DNA of 64,000 bases from Erythrobacter sp. (GTDB taxonomy: Bacteria > Pseudomonadota > Alphaproteobacteria > Sphingomonadales > Sphingomonadaceae): positions 21,611 through 85,610 of the forward strand of contig JAHEAV010000009.1 of the NCBI GenBank assembly GCA_024642565.1, in the 5' to 3' direction. Below, piece after piece: positions 1 to 7,502 of this stretch; within the stretch, counting starts at the first letter, position 1; each line of letters starts with the position of its first letter. The notes below the pieces were generated by a model. It saw only the letters and a list, made by a program, of their open reading frames with translations, searched no databases and was not told the DNA's origin. The position numbers were made by a program, and so were the translations under genes.

Positions 1-586
1 TCGGAGTGGTGAGGATGCGCGCAAGGCGGTCATCCGTTCTGCCCGGCAATTTCATGTTCGAATGATGGAACAGGATCGAAAAGTTGAAGAAACTGCGCCA
101 CAGGCGCAAACTTTTCGGGCTGACCCCTGCCAGCCTGACCTGTGCCAGCCGCCACGGCAAGGAAACCAGCATGTCGACCGGATGGAACCGCACAGCTGTG
201 CTCATATCCATATCCGGGTCGGCATGATGGACCCGGTGGAAACGCCACAGAAATGGCAGCTTGTGAGTGGCTACGTGCCACCAGTAGAAACCGTAATCCA
301 TGGCTGCAATGCCGCCGGCCACGCGCAAGGGGCGCGGCAGTTTTTGCGCGAAGCCGCGCTTGTGTGACAGGTTTTTTGCGGCAATCGCGCGGGTGAGCGG
401 CTGCTCAACCGCCTCCACGATCACGGCGCAGCCCGCACCCAATACGGCGTTGCGGACAGTTCGCGGGATCGCGGGCCGCTTTGCCTTGCGCAAAGGTTGG
501 CGCCGTTCGGCCAGCATGATCCCGCCGATGATGGCCGTAGCCACAATTGCCAGAGCGAACCTGCTGCGCTTCATTGTCGGAACCAT
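1..586 (-). CDS. Sterol desaturase / fatty acid hydroxylase family protein (3' end cut by window edge)
   Basis: This gene is missing from the ORF track because it runs off the left edge. Reading the minus strand from ATG 586 (alternative ATG 574) gives an N-terminal hydrophobic segment and then FYWWHVATHKLPFLWRFHR, HRVHHADPDMDMS and LFHHSN. These are histidine boxes (HX3H, HX2HH) that bind a di-iron centre in membrane hydroxylases. The family oxidises lipid C-H bonds at the membrane; the substrate cannot be told and a carotenoid or sterol role is possible. About 195 codons are visible and the remaining histidine box lies outside. The 83-aa ORF at 30-281 is a frame shadow of it. It is divergent from the glycosyltransferase genes, with no link shown. 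Confidence 0.85.
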   Translation of the reverse strand, partial: MVPTMKRSRFALAIVATAIIGGIMLAERRQPLRKAKRPAIPRTVRNAVLGAGCAVIVEAVEQPLTRAIAAKNLSHKRGFAQKLPRPLRVAGGIAAMDYGFYWWHVATHKLPFLWRFHRVHHADPDMDMSTAVRFHPVDMLVSLPWRLAQVRLAGVSPKSLRLWRSFFNFSILFHHSNMKLPGRTDDRLARILTTP

Positions 587-627
587 GCCCTATGGCCGCA
601 CGCCCGTCGAGCCGCTATCGCACCCCA

Positions 628-1206
628 ATGGCCGAACCGCTCATCTCGATCTTTGCCCGCTGGCCAGAACCAGGCGTGGCCAAGACCCGGTTGATCCCGG
701 CTTTCGGGTCGGACGGCGCGGCGGCGATTTACCGCAAGTTGCTGGCACACACAGTGGAAGTTGCGCGGGCAAGCGGGGTGCAGTTCGAATTGCGGATAAC
801 CGGGGCTGAGCCCGCCGCTTTCCGCGCCGCCTTTGGTGATGATCTGATTGTTACCGAACAGGGCAACGGTGATCTGACGGACAGGCTCGACCGTGTCCCC
901 GCTCCGGCGATCCTGATCGGCAGTGATTGCCCGGGCCTGACGCCTGCACTCTTGCGTACCGCCGCCGATTGGTTGGGCAGCCGGCCAATGGTGATTGGCC
1001 CTGCCACCGACGGCGGTTATTACCTCCTCGGCTACCGAAGGCCGGCACCATTTGCCTTCACCGATATGCCGTGGAGCACCGATGCGGTGTTCGCCGAAAC
1101 GCTGCGCCGCTTTGCAGCGCAAGGGGTCGAGCTGGCGGTGCTGCCTGCATTGTCCGATATCGATACGGTAGAGGATCTGGCCCAGTGGCCGGAATACCTG
1201 CCATGA
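628..1206 (+). CDS. TIGR04282 family (DUF2064) glycosyltransferase, arsenosugar-locus type
   Basis: The 192-residue product starts MAEPLISIFARWPEPGVAK, the hallmark N-terminus of the DUF2064/TIGR04282 family. ATDGGYYLLGYR in the middle is the GT-A-like metal/nucleotide region. The family was defined as a transferase associated with a radical SAM selenodomain protein now called ArsS, and is linked to arsenosugar formation. I chose ATG 628 because homology begins there; the in-frame ATG 592 is an alternative. The stop overlaps the next start by 4 bp (ATGA), so the two glycosyltransferases are translationally coupled. The donor sugar is unknown. Confidence 0.88.
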   Translation: MAEPLISIFARWPEPGVAKTRLIPAFGSDGAAAIYRKLLAHTVEVARASGVQFELRITGAEPAAFRAAFGDDLIVTEQGNGDLTDRLDRVPAPAILIGSDCPGLTPALLRTAADWLGSRPMVIGPATDGGYYLLGYRRPAPFAFTDMPWSTDAVFAETLRRFAAQGVELAVLPALSDIDTVEDLAQWPEYLP

Positions 1207-1928
1207 CGGGCGTGGCGCTGGTAATCCCGGTGCTTAACGAAGAACGCACCCTTCCGGCCCTGATCGCAAATATCGCCATGCTCGACCCGCAGCCGATTGA
1301 AGTCATCGCGGTCGATGGCGGCAGCTCGGATGCAAGCTGCGCCTTGATCCGTGCAGCCGGATGGCACCTTATCGAAACGGCTGCGGGCCGCGGCAACCAG
1401 ATCAATTGCGGAGTTGCCGCCGCGAACGCGCCGCTGGTCTGCGTTCTCCATGCCGACAGTATCCCGCCCGTTGATGCAGCCTCCGTGATAATCGGCACAC
1501 TGGCCGATCCGACAATCGCTCTTGCCAGTTTCACGCCCTTGATACGCGGGCCGGAAAAAACCCGCTGGTTCACGACGTTCCACAATTGGATCAAGACCTG
1601 GTACGCCCCGCTGATCACCCGCCCCCATCTTTTTCTGCGCGGCGTGCGGCTGTTGTTTGGCGACCACGGAATGTTCTTCCGCCGCGCGCAATTTCTACAA
1701 ATCGGGGGCTGCACCCCAAGCGATGCGATAATGGAAGAAGCCGACCTTTGTGTTAAGTTCGCCGCAATGGGGCGCATCCGCATGGTCCGCCGCTGGATCG
1801 TCACATCGGATCGCCGCATTGCCGCCTGGGGACCACTGAAGGCCAATTGGGTCTATTTCAAAGTCGGCATTTTATGGGCCGTGGGGGCGCGATCCCGATT
1901 GGCCAGGCATTACCCGCATATCCGCTGA
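1203..1928 (+). CDS. TIGR04283 family (GT2-like) glycosyltransferase, arsenosugar-locus type
   Basis: The 241-aa cytosolic GT-A enzyme has VIPVLNEERTLPALI at the N-terminus, VIAVDGGSSDAS as the nucleotide-sugar region, VLHADSIPP as the DXD-equivalent and MEEADLCVKF as the acceptor/catalytic region. TIGR04283 proteins normally sit next to TIGR04282 in arsenosugar loci, exactly as here (4-bp overlap). The role inferred from the family is attachment or processing of the sugar part of an organoarsenical. It converges on the epimerase gene with a 25-bp gap and no obvious terminator. The ORF-track start at 927 is an out-of-family extension. Confidence 0.88.
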   Translation: MTGVALVIPVLNEERTLPALIANIAMLDPQPIEVIAVDGGSSDASCALIRAAGWHLIETAAGRGNQINCGVAAANAPLVCVLHADSIPPVDAASVIIGTLADPTIALASFTPLIRGPEKTRWFTTFHNWIKTWYAPLITRPHLFLRGVRLLFGDHGMFFRRAQFLQIGGCTPSDAIMEEADLCVKFAAMGRIRMVRRWIVTSDRRIAAWGPLKANWVYFKVGILWAVGARSRLARHYPHIR

Positions 1929-1953
1929 TCTTGCTTCAGCGCGGGATTGTCAG

Positions 1954-2985
1954 TCACACCTGGGCTGCTTCTGCGTTCAGGAAGCCGGTGGTTATGCAAT
2001 AGCGGATCAACCGATGAAGATAGTCCGCTCCGGTGGGCGGGCAAGCCCTCCCGATCCGTGCGCGTAAGGCCGTGTCATCGAAGTGCGGATCCCGCTGGAA
2101 ATAGCTTGCATATAGCCCTGCCACGCGCTTGTAGAGCCGCCGTTCCAGCGGCGGCAGGACTGCCGGATCGAAGGCGTGTGGTTCGACCAATCGGGGCCGC
2201 TGAAATTGCGCGAATGCCGCAATTGCATCGAAGAAATCCGTAACCGGAATGGGCTGGCCCGACACCAGGTGAAACGTTCCGCCTTCCGCCTGCTGCATAT
2301 CCAGCGCCAGATCGACAAGTGCGCCCGCGACATGATCGAGCGGCACAAAGTCGAGACTGGCCCCGGCCCGCACCGGCATGTGGCGGACCCGGCCTTCGGC
2401 AATCAACTTGAACGCCGCATAAGTGGTGTCGAACTGGCGGATCGCGCCGCTTTTGCTGTCGCCCACAACGATGCTGGGCCGCGCAATGGCAAAGGGGATA
2501 CCACTGGCCCGAACGCGCCGTTCAGCCTCGGCCTTGGATTGCTCATAACCGTTCTTGAACCCGCCATCGGGCAAGGGATCGGTTTCCAGAATGCGTCCGT
2601 CCCTTTCGCCGCAGACATAGGCGGTGCTGACATGCAGGATCGGCATGGCGCCGTGCCGGGCGAATTCGACCGCATTGGCCGCGCCGCCCACATTGGTCGC
2701 GGCATAGGCGGCAGCATCAAGGTCAAACCGCACCGTGGCGGCACAATGGATCAACAGGTCGTGGCTGCGGGTAAGCCGGTCATATTCCTGTATCGCCAGC
2801 CCGAAAAGCGGCTGCGTAACGTCGCCGGAAACCGCGGCCTGTACTGGCACTTCGCAGCCATCATTCGCCCGAATATCGCGGTTGGTATGGACCAGGGCTG
2901 TAACCCGGTGCCCCGCAGCAACCAGACGCGCGGCCAATTCGCCGCCAATCAGTCCGGCCGCACCCGTCAGGAAGATATTCAGCAA
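1954..2985 (-). CDS. NAD-dependent epimerase/dehydratase (extended SDR), male-sterility-type domain
   Basis: An extended SDR of about 343 aa. The Rossmann motif FLTGAAGLIGGELAARL (GxxGxxG) lies at the very N-terminus and STAYVCG...GYEQSKAEAE supplies the Ser/Tyr/Lys triad (YxxxK). The family reduces or epimerises NDP-sugars or carbonyls with NAD(P)H. Homology starts right after the arsM stop, so a TTG (2985) or CTG (2982) start overlapping the arsM TGA is preferred over the track start at 3051. It therefore lies downstream of arsM in one transcript. A role in tailoring the sugar of an arsenosugar is inference from position. Confidence 0.8.
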   Translation of the reverse strand: MLNIFLTGAAGLIGGELAARLVAAGHRVTALVHTNRDIRANDGCEVPVQAAVSGDVTQPLFGLAIQEYDRLTRSHDLLIHCAATVRFDLDAAAYAATNVGGAANAVEFARHGAMPILHVSTAYVCGERDGRILETDPLPDGGFKNGYEQSKAEAERRVRASGIPFAIARPSIVVGDSKSGAIRQFDTTYAAFKLIAEGRVRHMPVRAGASLDFVPLDHVAGALVDLALDMQQAEGGTFHLVSGQPIPVTDFFDAIAAFAQFQRPRLVEPHAFDPAVLPPLERRLYKRVAGLYASYFQRDPHFDDTALRARIGRACPPTGADYLHRLIRYCITTGFLNAEAAQV

Positions 2986-4037
2986 CAGCTGGCTGCCGCA
3001 CTTGAGTCCTTGCCGGCGGCGTTCGCGGCAAAGGGGATCGCTACGCCGCAATCGGGGAATATGCCGTAATGGTGGCTGAAATTACCGAAGAATTCGAAAT
3101 GCGGCGCAAATCGCGTATCCGCCAGCATCCGCCAGCTGTTGCCGCAAATTGGAAACATCCGGCCCGCTTCCAGATGGTGGTGGTTATCAAGTTCGAAAAC
3201 GCGTTCGCTTCCCGGCAATGTACCGCGGTAACGCACCGCCTGACCGTAATCTTCGCATTGCGGTTCCAGACCGTTCAGCTTGAACAGCCGATAGGTCGCC
3301 GAATGGAAGGCAATCCCGCCCAGCTTCTGGGCAATAGCCGGGTCCCCGATAGCCAGAGGCCGGCTGGTCACAAGGCGCGGGTCCGCAAAACCGGCCTGTT
3401 TCGCAAGCGCAAGGAAATCAGCCCAATAGAGCGCGCCCGACAGGCATTCCCCATGCAAAACCGGATCGCTTCGCAAGGCGGCAGGCACCCGGCGATCGGC
3501 GTAGACATCGGAAAAATACAGCTCGCCGCCCTCTTTCAGCAGCCGGTGCGCGGCGGCAAAAACCGCCGCCTTATCCGCCACCAGATTGATCACGCAGTTG
3601 GATACAATCGCATCGTAATGTCCTTCGGGCAGACCCAGCGTATCCAGTTTTTCGATATCCCCTTCGGCAAACCGCACATTCGCCTTGGCATAGCCAAATT
3701 TTTCGCGGTGCCATTCGACATGCTGGTTGGCGATGGCCAATTGTTCGGGCGTGGTATCGATCCCGGTGACAAAGCCATGTTCGCCCACCAGTTGGCTCAG
3801 AATATAGGCATCCTGCCCACTGCCTGAACCAAGATCGAGTATTTGCCCCCCGTCGATTGCCTGCGGGGCAACCAGGCCGCAGCCGTAATAGCGCGCGCGA
3901 ACTTCGGGGTGCACGTTCATCATCGCGGCCATTATCCCTGGCGGCGGTGCCTCCGCCGTGCAGCAGGCATCTGTCTTGAGATCTTCGGAGCCACCCAGGA
4001 CCTTGCCATAATAATTGCGGCTGTTTTCAATATTCAT
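2979..4037 (-). CDS. arsM: Arsenite S-adenosylmethyltransferase ArsM
   Basis: A 352-aa SAM-dependent As(III) methyltransferase. Residues 66-78 form the SAM-binding loop (ILDLGSGSGQDAY). The arsenic-binding cysteines of the family are present: C53 in YYGCGL, C148 in SNCVINL and C198 in HGECLSGA, with an N-terminal CC pair at 25-26. A C-terminal domain of about 130 aa ends in SCC, often seen in longer ArsM proteins. It makes methylated and dimethylated arsenicals, the precursors of arsenosugars. Start ATG 4037 (MNIENSRNYYG) is set by family homology; the track adds 28 codons. It is divergent from the flavoprotein gene across 100 bp. Confidence 0.93.
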   Translation of the reverse strand: MNIENSRNYYGKVLGGSEDLKTDACCTAEAPPPGIMAAMMNVHPEVRARYYGCGLVAPQAIDGGQILDLGSGSGQDAYILSQLVGEHGFVTGIDTTPEQLAIANQHVEWHREKFGYAKANVRFAEGDIEKLDTLGLPEGHYDAIVSNCVINLVADKAAVFAAAHRLLKEGGELYFSDVYADRRVPAALRSDPVLHGECLSGALYWADFLALAKQAGFADPRLVTSRPLAIGDPAIAQKLGGIAFHSATYRLFKLNGLEPQCEDYGQAVRYRGTLPGSERVFELDNHHHLEAGRMFPICGNSWRMLADTRFAPHFEFFGNFSHHYGIFPDCGVAIPFAANAAGKDSSAAASCC

Positions 4038-4137
4038 GTAACGATGCGCCTTCAGTCTGCGAATGTCCGTGCAAGCAGCAACGCGGGCTTGGCACAAATG
4101 GTTTCGCCGTGCAGCATCCATTTGTTACAGGGGCCTC

Positions 4138-5556
4138 ATGAAATTTACCCATGACGTAATCGTGATCGGCGGCGGGGCCGCAGGTCTGACAGCAGCTGGC
4201 GGCTGCGCGCTGTTCGGCCTGAAGGTGGCGCTGATCGAAGCGCATAAGATGGGCGGCGAATGCCTCAACAATGGCTGCGTGCCGTCCAAGGCGATTATCA
4301 CCGCTGCCAAGCGTGCCCAGGAAGCCCGCCTGGCCGAACGGATGGGAGTAACTCTTGCCCCGCCGCAGGTTGCCTGGGCAGGCGTACACCGGCACATCCA
4401 TGATGCGATCGCGCATATCGAACCCCACGATTCGCAGGAACGATTCGAAGAAATGGGCTGCGAAGTCTTCCGTGAGTGGGCGACACTTACCGGCAAGCAT
4501 TCGGTCACGGTAGGCGGGCGCATGTTGTCAGCCCCGCGGATCGTGATCGCCACCGGTTCGCGGCCGGCAATCCCGCCAATTCCGGGGCTGGAAGCGGTAC
4601 CCTATCTTACCAACGAAAACCTGTTCGATCTGACCGAATTGCCGGGCCATCTGGTCATTATCGGCGGCGGGGTGATTGGCATGGAAATGGCGCAAAGCTT
4701 TCGCCGCCTCGGCAGCGCAGTCACAGTTATAAACCCCGGCCCGCTCTTGGGCCGAGATGATCCGGATTCCGTGGCGGTGGTCAAGGCACGAATGGAGGCA
4801 GAAGGCGTTCAATTCGTGGACGGAATGGCCAGCGCGGTTTCGGGTTCGTCCGGCCATCTTGCCGTGCAGGTGTCAGACGGCACGCTGATCGAAGGTTCGC
4901 ACCTGCTGATCGCTACGGGCCGCATCCCCAACATTGGCAAGCTGGGGCTTGAAACCATCGGCATCGCCACGAACAAAAATGGCATCCTTGTCGATGCCCG
5001 GCGGCGCACATCGGTACGATCCATTTACGCCATTGGCGATTGCCGTGATGGCCCGCGTCTGACCCATGTTTCCGGCTACGAAGGGTCAAATGTTGCGCTG
5101 GAAATCACCACCGGCCTGCCGACCAAGGTCAACTGGAAGGCGCTTCCGTGGTGCACCTATACCGACCCCGAAGTGGCGCAAGTGGGCATGACGGAGAGCG
5201 AAGCAAGGGCGCAATTCGGGGATACAGTGACCGTGATAAAGGAAGGGTTCGACCATAACGAACGCGCGATCGCGGAAGATGCGACCGAAGGTTTCCTCAA
5301 GCTGGTTTTGAAGGGCAAGAAAGTGCTCGGCGTCAGTATCGTCGGCAAGGGCGCTGGCGAATTGCTGCTTCCATGGACCCAATCGATCACCGGCAAAAGC
5401 GGCACGTTCGATATGGGTAGTGCGGTGATTTCCTACCCGACCCGCAGCGAAATCGCGAAAGCCGCCGCCTTTGCGGCGTGGGAGCCCACCGTCTTCGGAT
5501 CGCTGCCCAAGAAATATGTCGCGCTGGTTGCGCGTATCCGCAGGACCCTTGCGTGA
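4138..5556 (+). CDS. Mercuric reductase-like FAD/NAD(P) disulfide oxidoreductase
   Basis: A 472-aa class I pyridine-nucleotide disulfide oxidoreductase. FAD motif VIVIGGGAAGLTAA is at residues 7-20, the redox disulfide is C42/C47 in GGECLNNGCVPSK, the NAD(P) motif is VIIGGGVIGMEMA and the second FAD motif is IYAIGDC. The dimerisation-domain segment HAHPT of lipoamide dehydrogenase reads SYPTRSE here, so the usual His base is not conserved, as in several MerA-like subgroups. ATG 4138 begins the homology. Its last bases overlap the radical SAM GTG start. It may keep thiols or the arsenical substrate reduced; that is inference from context. Confidence 0.88.
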   Translation: MKFTHDVIVIGGGAAGLTAAGGCALFGLKVALIEAHKMGGECLNNGCVPSKAIITAAKRAQEARLAERMGVTLAPPQVAWAGVHRHIHDAIAHIEPHDSQERFEEMGCEVFREWATLTGKHSVTVGGRMLSAPRIVIATGSRPAIPPIPGLEAVPYLTNENLFDLTELPGHLVIIGGGVIGMEMAQSFRRLGSAVTVINPGPLLGRDDPDSVAVVKARMEAEGVQFVDGMASAVSGSSGHLAVQVSDGTLIEGSHLLIATGRIPNIGKLGLETIGIATNKNGILVDARRRTSVRSIYAIGDCRDGPRLTHVSGYEGSNVALEITTGLPTKVNWKALPWCTYTDPEVAQVGMTESEARAQFGDTVTVIKEGFDHNERAIAEDATEGFLKLVLKGKKVLGVSIVGKGAGELLLPWTQSITGKSGTFDMGSAVISYPTRSEIAKAAAFAAWEPTVFGSLPKKYVALVARIRRTLA

Positions 5557-6548
5557 ACACCGGCGTCAAGAATTCACGAAACGCACCCACCGGGCCATCC
5601 CCCTTCCGGGTCGAAGGGGCAGACCTTCCCCGTGATAAATTCTCCGATCCCGATTGGACGGCAAAGGGAGAGCCGCGGGCATCGGTTCCACTGACCGGTC
5701 TGGAAACCCTGTGGTTCAATACCGGTACATTGTGCAATCTCGCCTGCGCGACCTGCTACATAGAAAGCAGTCCGAGCAACGATGCCCTGGTCTATATCAC
5801 TGCTGCTGATGTGTCCGCCTATCTGGACGAGGTTGCGGCCCTGGGCCTGCCCGCGCGCGAGATCGGTTATACCGGCGGCGAACCTTTCATGAATCCCGAA
5901 TTCATGGCGATGCTGGAAGACAGCCTTTCACGCGGATACCGCGTGCTGGTGCTGTCCAACGCCATGAAGCCGATGCGGCGGCACGAGGATTCCTTGTTGG
6001 CCCTGCGCGACCGGTTCGGTGAAAAGCTCACTATTCGGGTCAGCCTTGATCACCACACCGCCGCAGCGCACGAGGCAGAGCGCGGGCCGCGCAGTTGGGA
6101 ACCGGCGCTCGCCGGGCTCAAATGGCTGTCGGAAAATGGTTTCTCCATTGCTGCCGCGGGCCGACTGTTACCACAAGAAAGCCTGAACACCGCCCGCACA
6201 GGCTATGCCGCGATGTTTGCGGCTGAAAACATCCGGATCGACGCGATGGATTCAACGCGTCTGGTCCTGTTTCCCGAAATGGACGCGAATAAGGACATCG
6301 CCGAAATTACCACTTCATGCTGGGACATCCTTGGCAAGGATCCGGCGCAGATCATGTGTGCCAGCAGCCGCATGGTCGTCCATCGCAAGGGCGAAAGCAC
6401 ACCCCGCGTCGCCGCCTGCACACTCATTCCCTATGATCCGGGTTTCGACATGGGCGCGACACTGGCCGAGGCATCAGGCGCTGTATCGCTCAACCATCCG
6501 CATTGCGCGCGTTTCTGCGTGCTCGGCGGGGCAAGCTGTTCCGCCTAG
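5553..6548 (+). CDS. Radical SAM protein, arsenic-locus type, not canonical ArsS
   Basis: A 331-aa protein starting at GTG 5553, which overlaps the preceding TGA. The [4Fe-4S]/SAM motif CxxxCxxC is C61, C65, C68 (TLCNLACATCYIES), followed by IGYTGGEPFMNPEF, the GGE SAM-binding strand. The C-terminus is cysteine rich: NHPHCARFCVLGGASC. ArsS (TIGR04167) instead has a CNxxCxHCHVxxGP-type motif and a different Cys tail, so this looks like a separate subfamily. Translational coupling to the flavoprotein suggests one pathway step or an electron supply. Possible job: joining a 5'-deoxyadenosyl unit to a methylated arsenical, as ArsS does; unproven. Confidence 0.85.
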   Translation: MNTGVKNSRNAPTGPSPFRVEGADLPRDKFSDPDWTAKGEPRASVPLTGLETLWFNTGTLCNLACATCYIESSPSNDALVYITAADVSAYLDEVAALGLPAREIGYTGGEPFMNPEFMAMLEDSLSRGYRVLVLSNAMKPMRRHEDSLLALRDRFGEKLTIRVSLDHHTAAAHEAERGPRSWEPALAGLKWLSENGFSIAAAGRLLPQESLNTARTGYAAMFAAENIRIDAMDSTRLVLFPEMDANKDIAEITTSCWDILGKDPAQIMCASSRMVVHRKGESTPRVAACTLIPYDPGFDMGATLAEASGAVSLNHPHCARFCVLGGASCSA

Positions 6549-6583
6549 GCTGGCGCAAGGCCGTTCCCCAAGTGCCCTTGCCC

Positions 6584-7453
6584 CTATCGCAAAACTCTGC
6601 CGGCCACTGCATCCAGCTTGGCCAGCAGGGAACGGTCACGCGCATCCGGCGCCGTTATCAGCGCATGGTCCAATACCGTATCGAGCGGTGACGCTGCCCG
6701 CTTTTCCGGTAGCCCCCCCACAAATGCCTCCACTGCCTTGCGCGCGATGTCTCCATTGACCTTCATCTGCGCAATTACTTCGCTGACCTCGACAAAGGCC
6801 GCATCTTCCCGCCAGCAGTCGTAATCGGTCACCATGCCGATCAGCGCGTAAGGAAGCTCCGCCTCCCGCGCGAGCTTGGCTTCCGGCATGGCGGTCATGC
6901 CGATCACATCGGCGCCCCACGAGCGGTATAGATGGCTCTCTGCCCGCGTGGAAAACTGCGGGCCTTCCATGGCCAGATAGGTGCCGCCAACCTTGGCTTC
7001 GCCGCCTGCCGCCACAACCGCTGCCGCCGCCATGCCGGCCATCCGTTCGCACACCGGTTCGGCCATGCTGACATGCGCGACCATTCCCGTGCCGAAGAAG
7101 CTGGAGGTGCGGTTCCTGGTCCAGTCGATAAATTGGTCAACCACCACAAAATGGCCGGGGGGTAGATCTTCCCGGAGCGACCCGACCGAGGAAATCGCCA
7201 GCAGATCAGTGCAGCCAGCGCGTTTGAGCGCGTCCACATTGGCCCGCGAATTGACTTGCGACGGGGCAATGTGGTGCCCGCGGCCGTGGCGCGGAAGGAA
7301 CCGCACATTCACTCCGCCAATCCGGCCGCACAGGATCTCGTCCGAGGGATCACCCCAGGGTGTTTCCACCTTGATCCATTGCGTGTCTTCAAGCGCGTCA
7401 AGCTGGTAGAGGCCAGAGCCGCCGATGATGCCTATGGTCCAGTTACTTTTCAT
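6584..7453 (-). CDS. mtnP: S-methyl-5'-thioadenosine phosphorylase
   Basis: The 289-aa purine nucleoside phosphorylase has IGIIGGSGLY at the start, RHGRGHHIAPSQVN as the phosphate-binding region, YLAMEGPQFSTRAES and IGMTAMPEAKLAREAE. These are signatures of the MTAP family, which phosphorolyses methylthioadenosine to adenine and methylthioribose-1-phosphate. A good ribosome site (AGGAAGG) lies 4 nt before ATG 7453. It converges on the radical SAM gene (35-bp gap) and lies 49 bp after the acyl-CoA dehydrogenase, so it could belong to either transcriptional context. An arsenical adenosine would be a structural analogue of its substrate. Confidence 0.93.
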   Translation of the reverse strand: MKSNWTIGIIGGSGLYQLDALEDTQWIKVETPWGDPSDEILCGRIGGVNVRFLPRHGRGHHIAPSQVNSRANVDALKRAGCTDLLAISSVGSLREDLPPGHFVVVDQFIDWTRNRTSSFFGTGMVAHVSMAEPVCERMAGMAAAAVVAAGGEAKVGGTYLAMEGPQFSTRAESHLYRSWGADVIGMTAMPEAKLAREAELPYALIGMVTDYDCWREDAAFVEVSEVIAQMKVNGDIARKAVEAFVGGLPEKRAASPLDTVLDHALITAPDARDRSLLAKLDAVAGRVLR

Positions 7454-7502
7454 ACGACCTTCCTAGAGCACCAGATGATTGCAACAATGCGAAAAGGGGT
7501 GG

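Noticed and set aside
30-281. 83-aa minus-strand ORF at the left edge
   Set aside because: Another frame of the same strand gives histidine boxes of a sterol desaturase.
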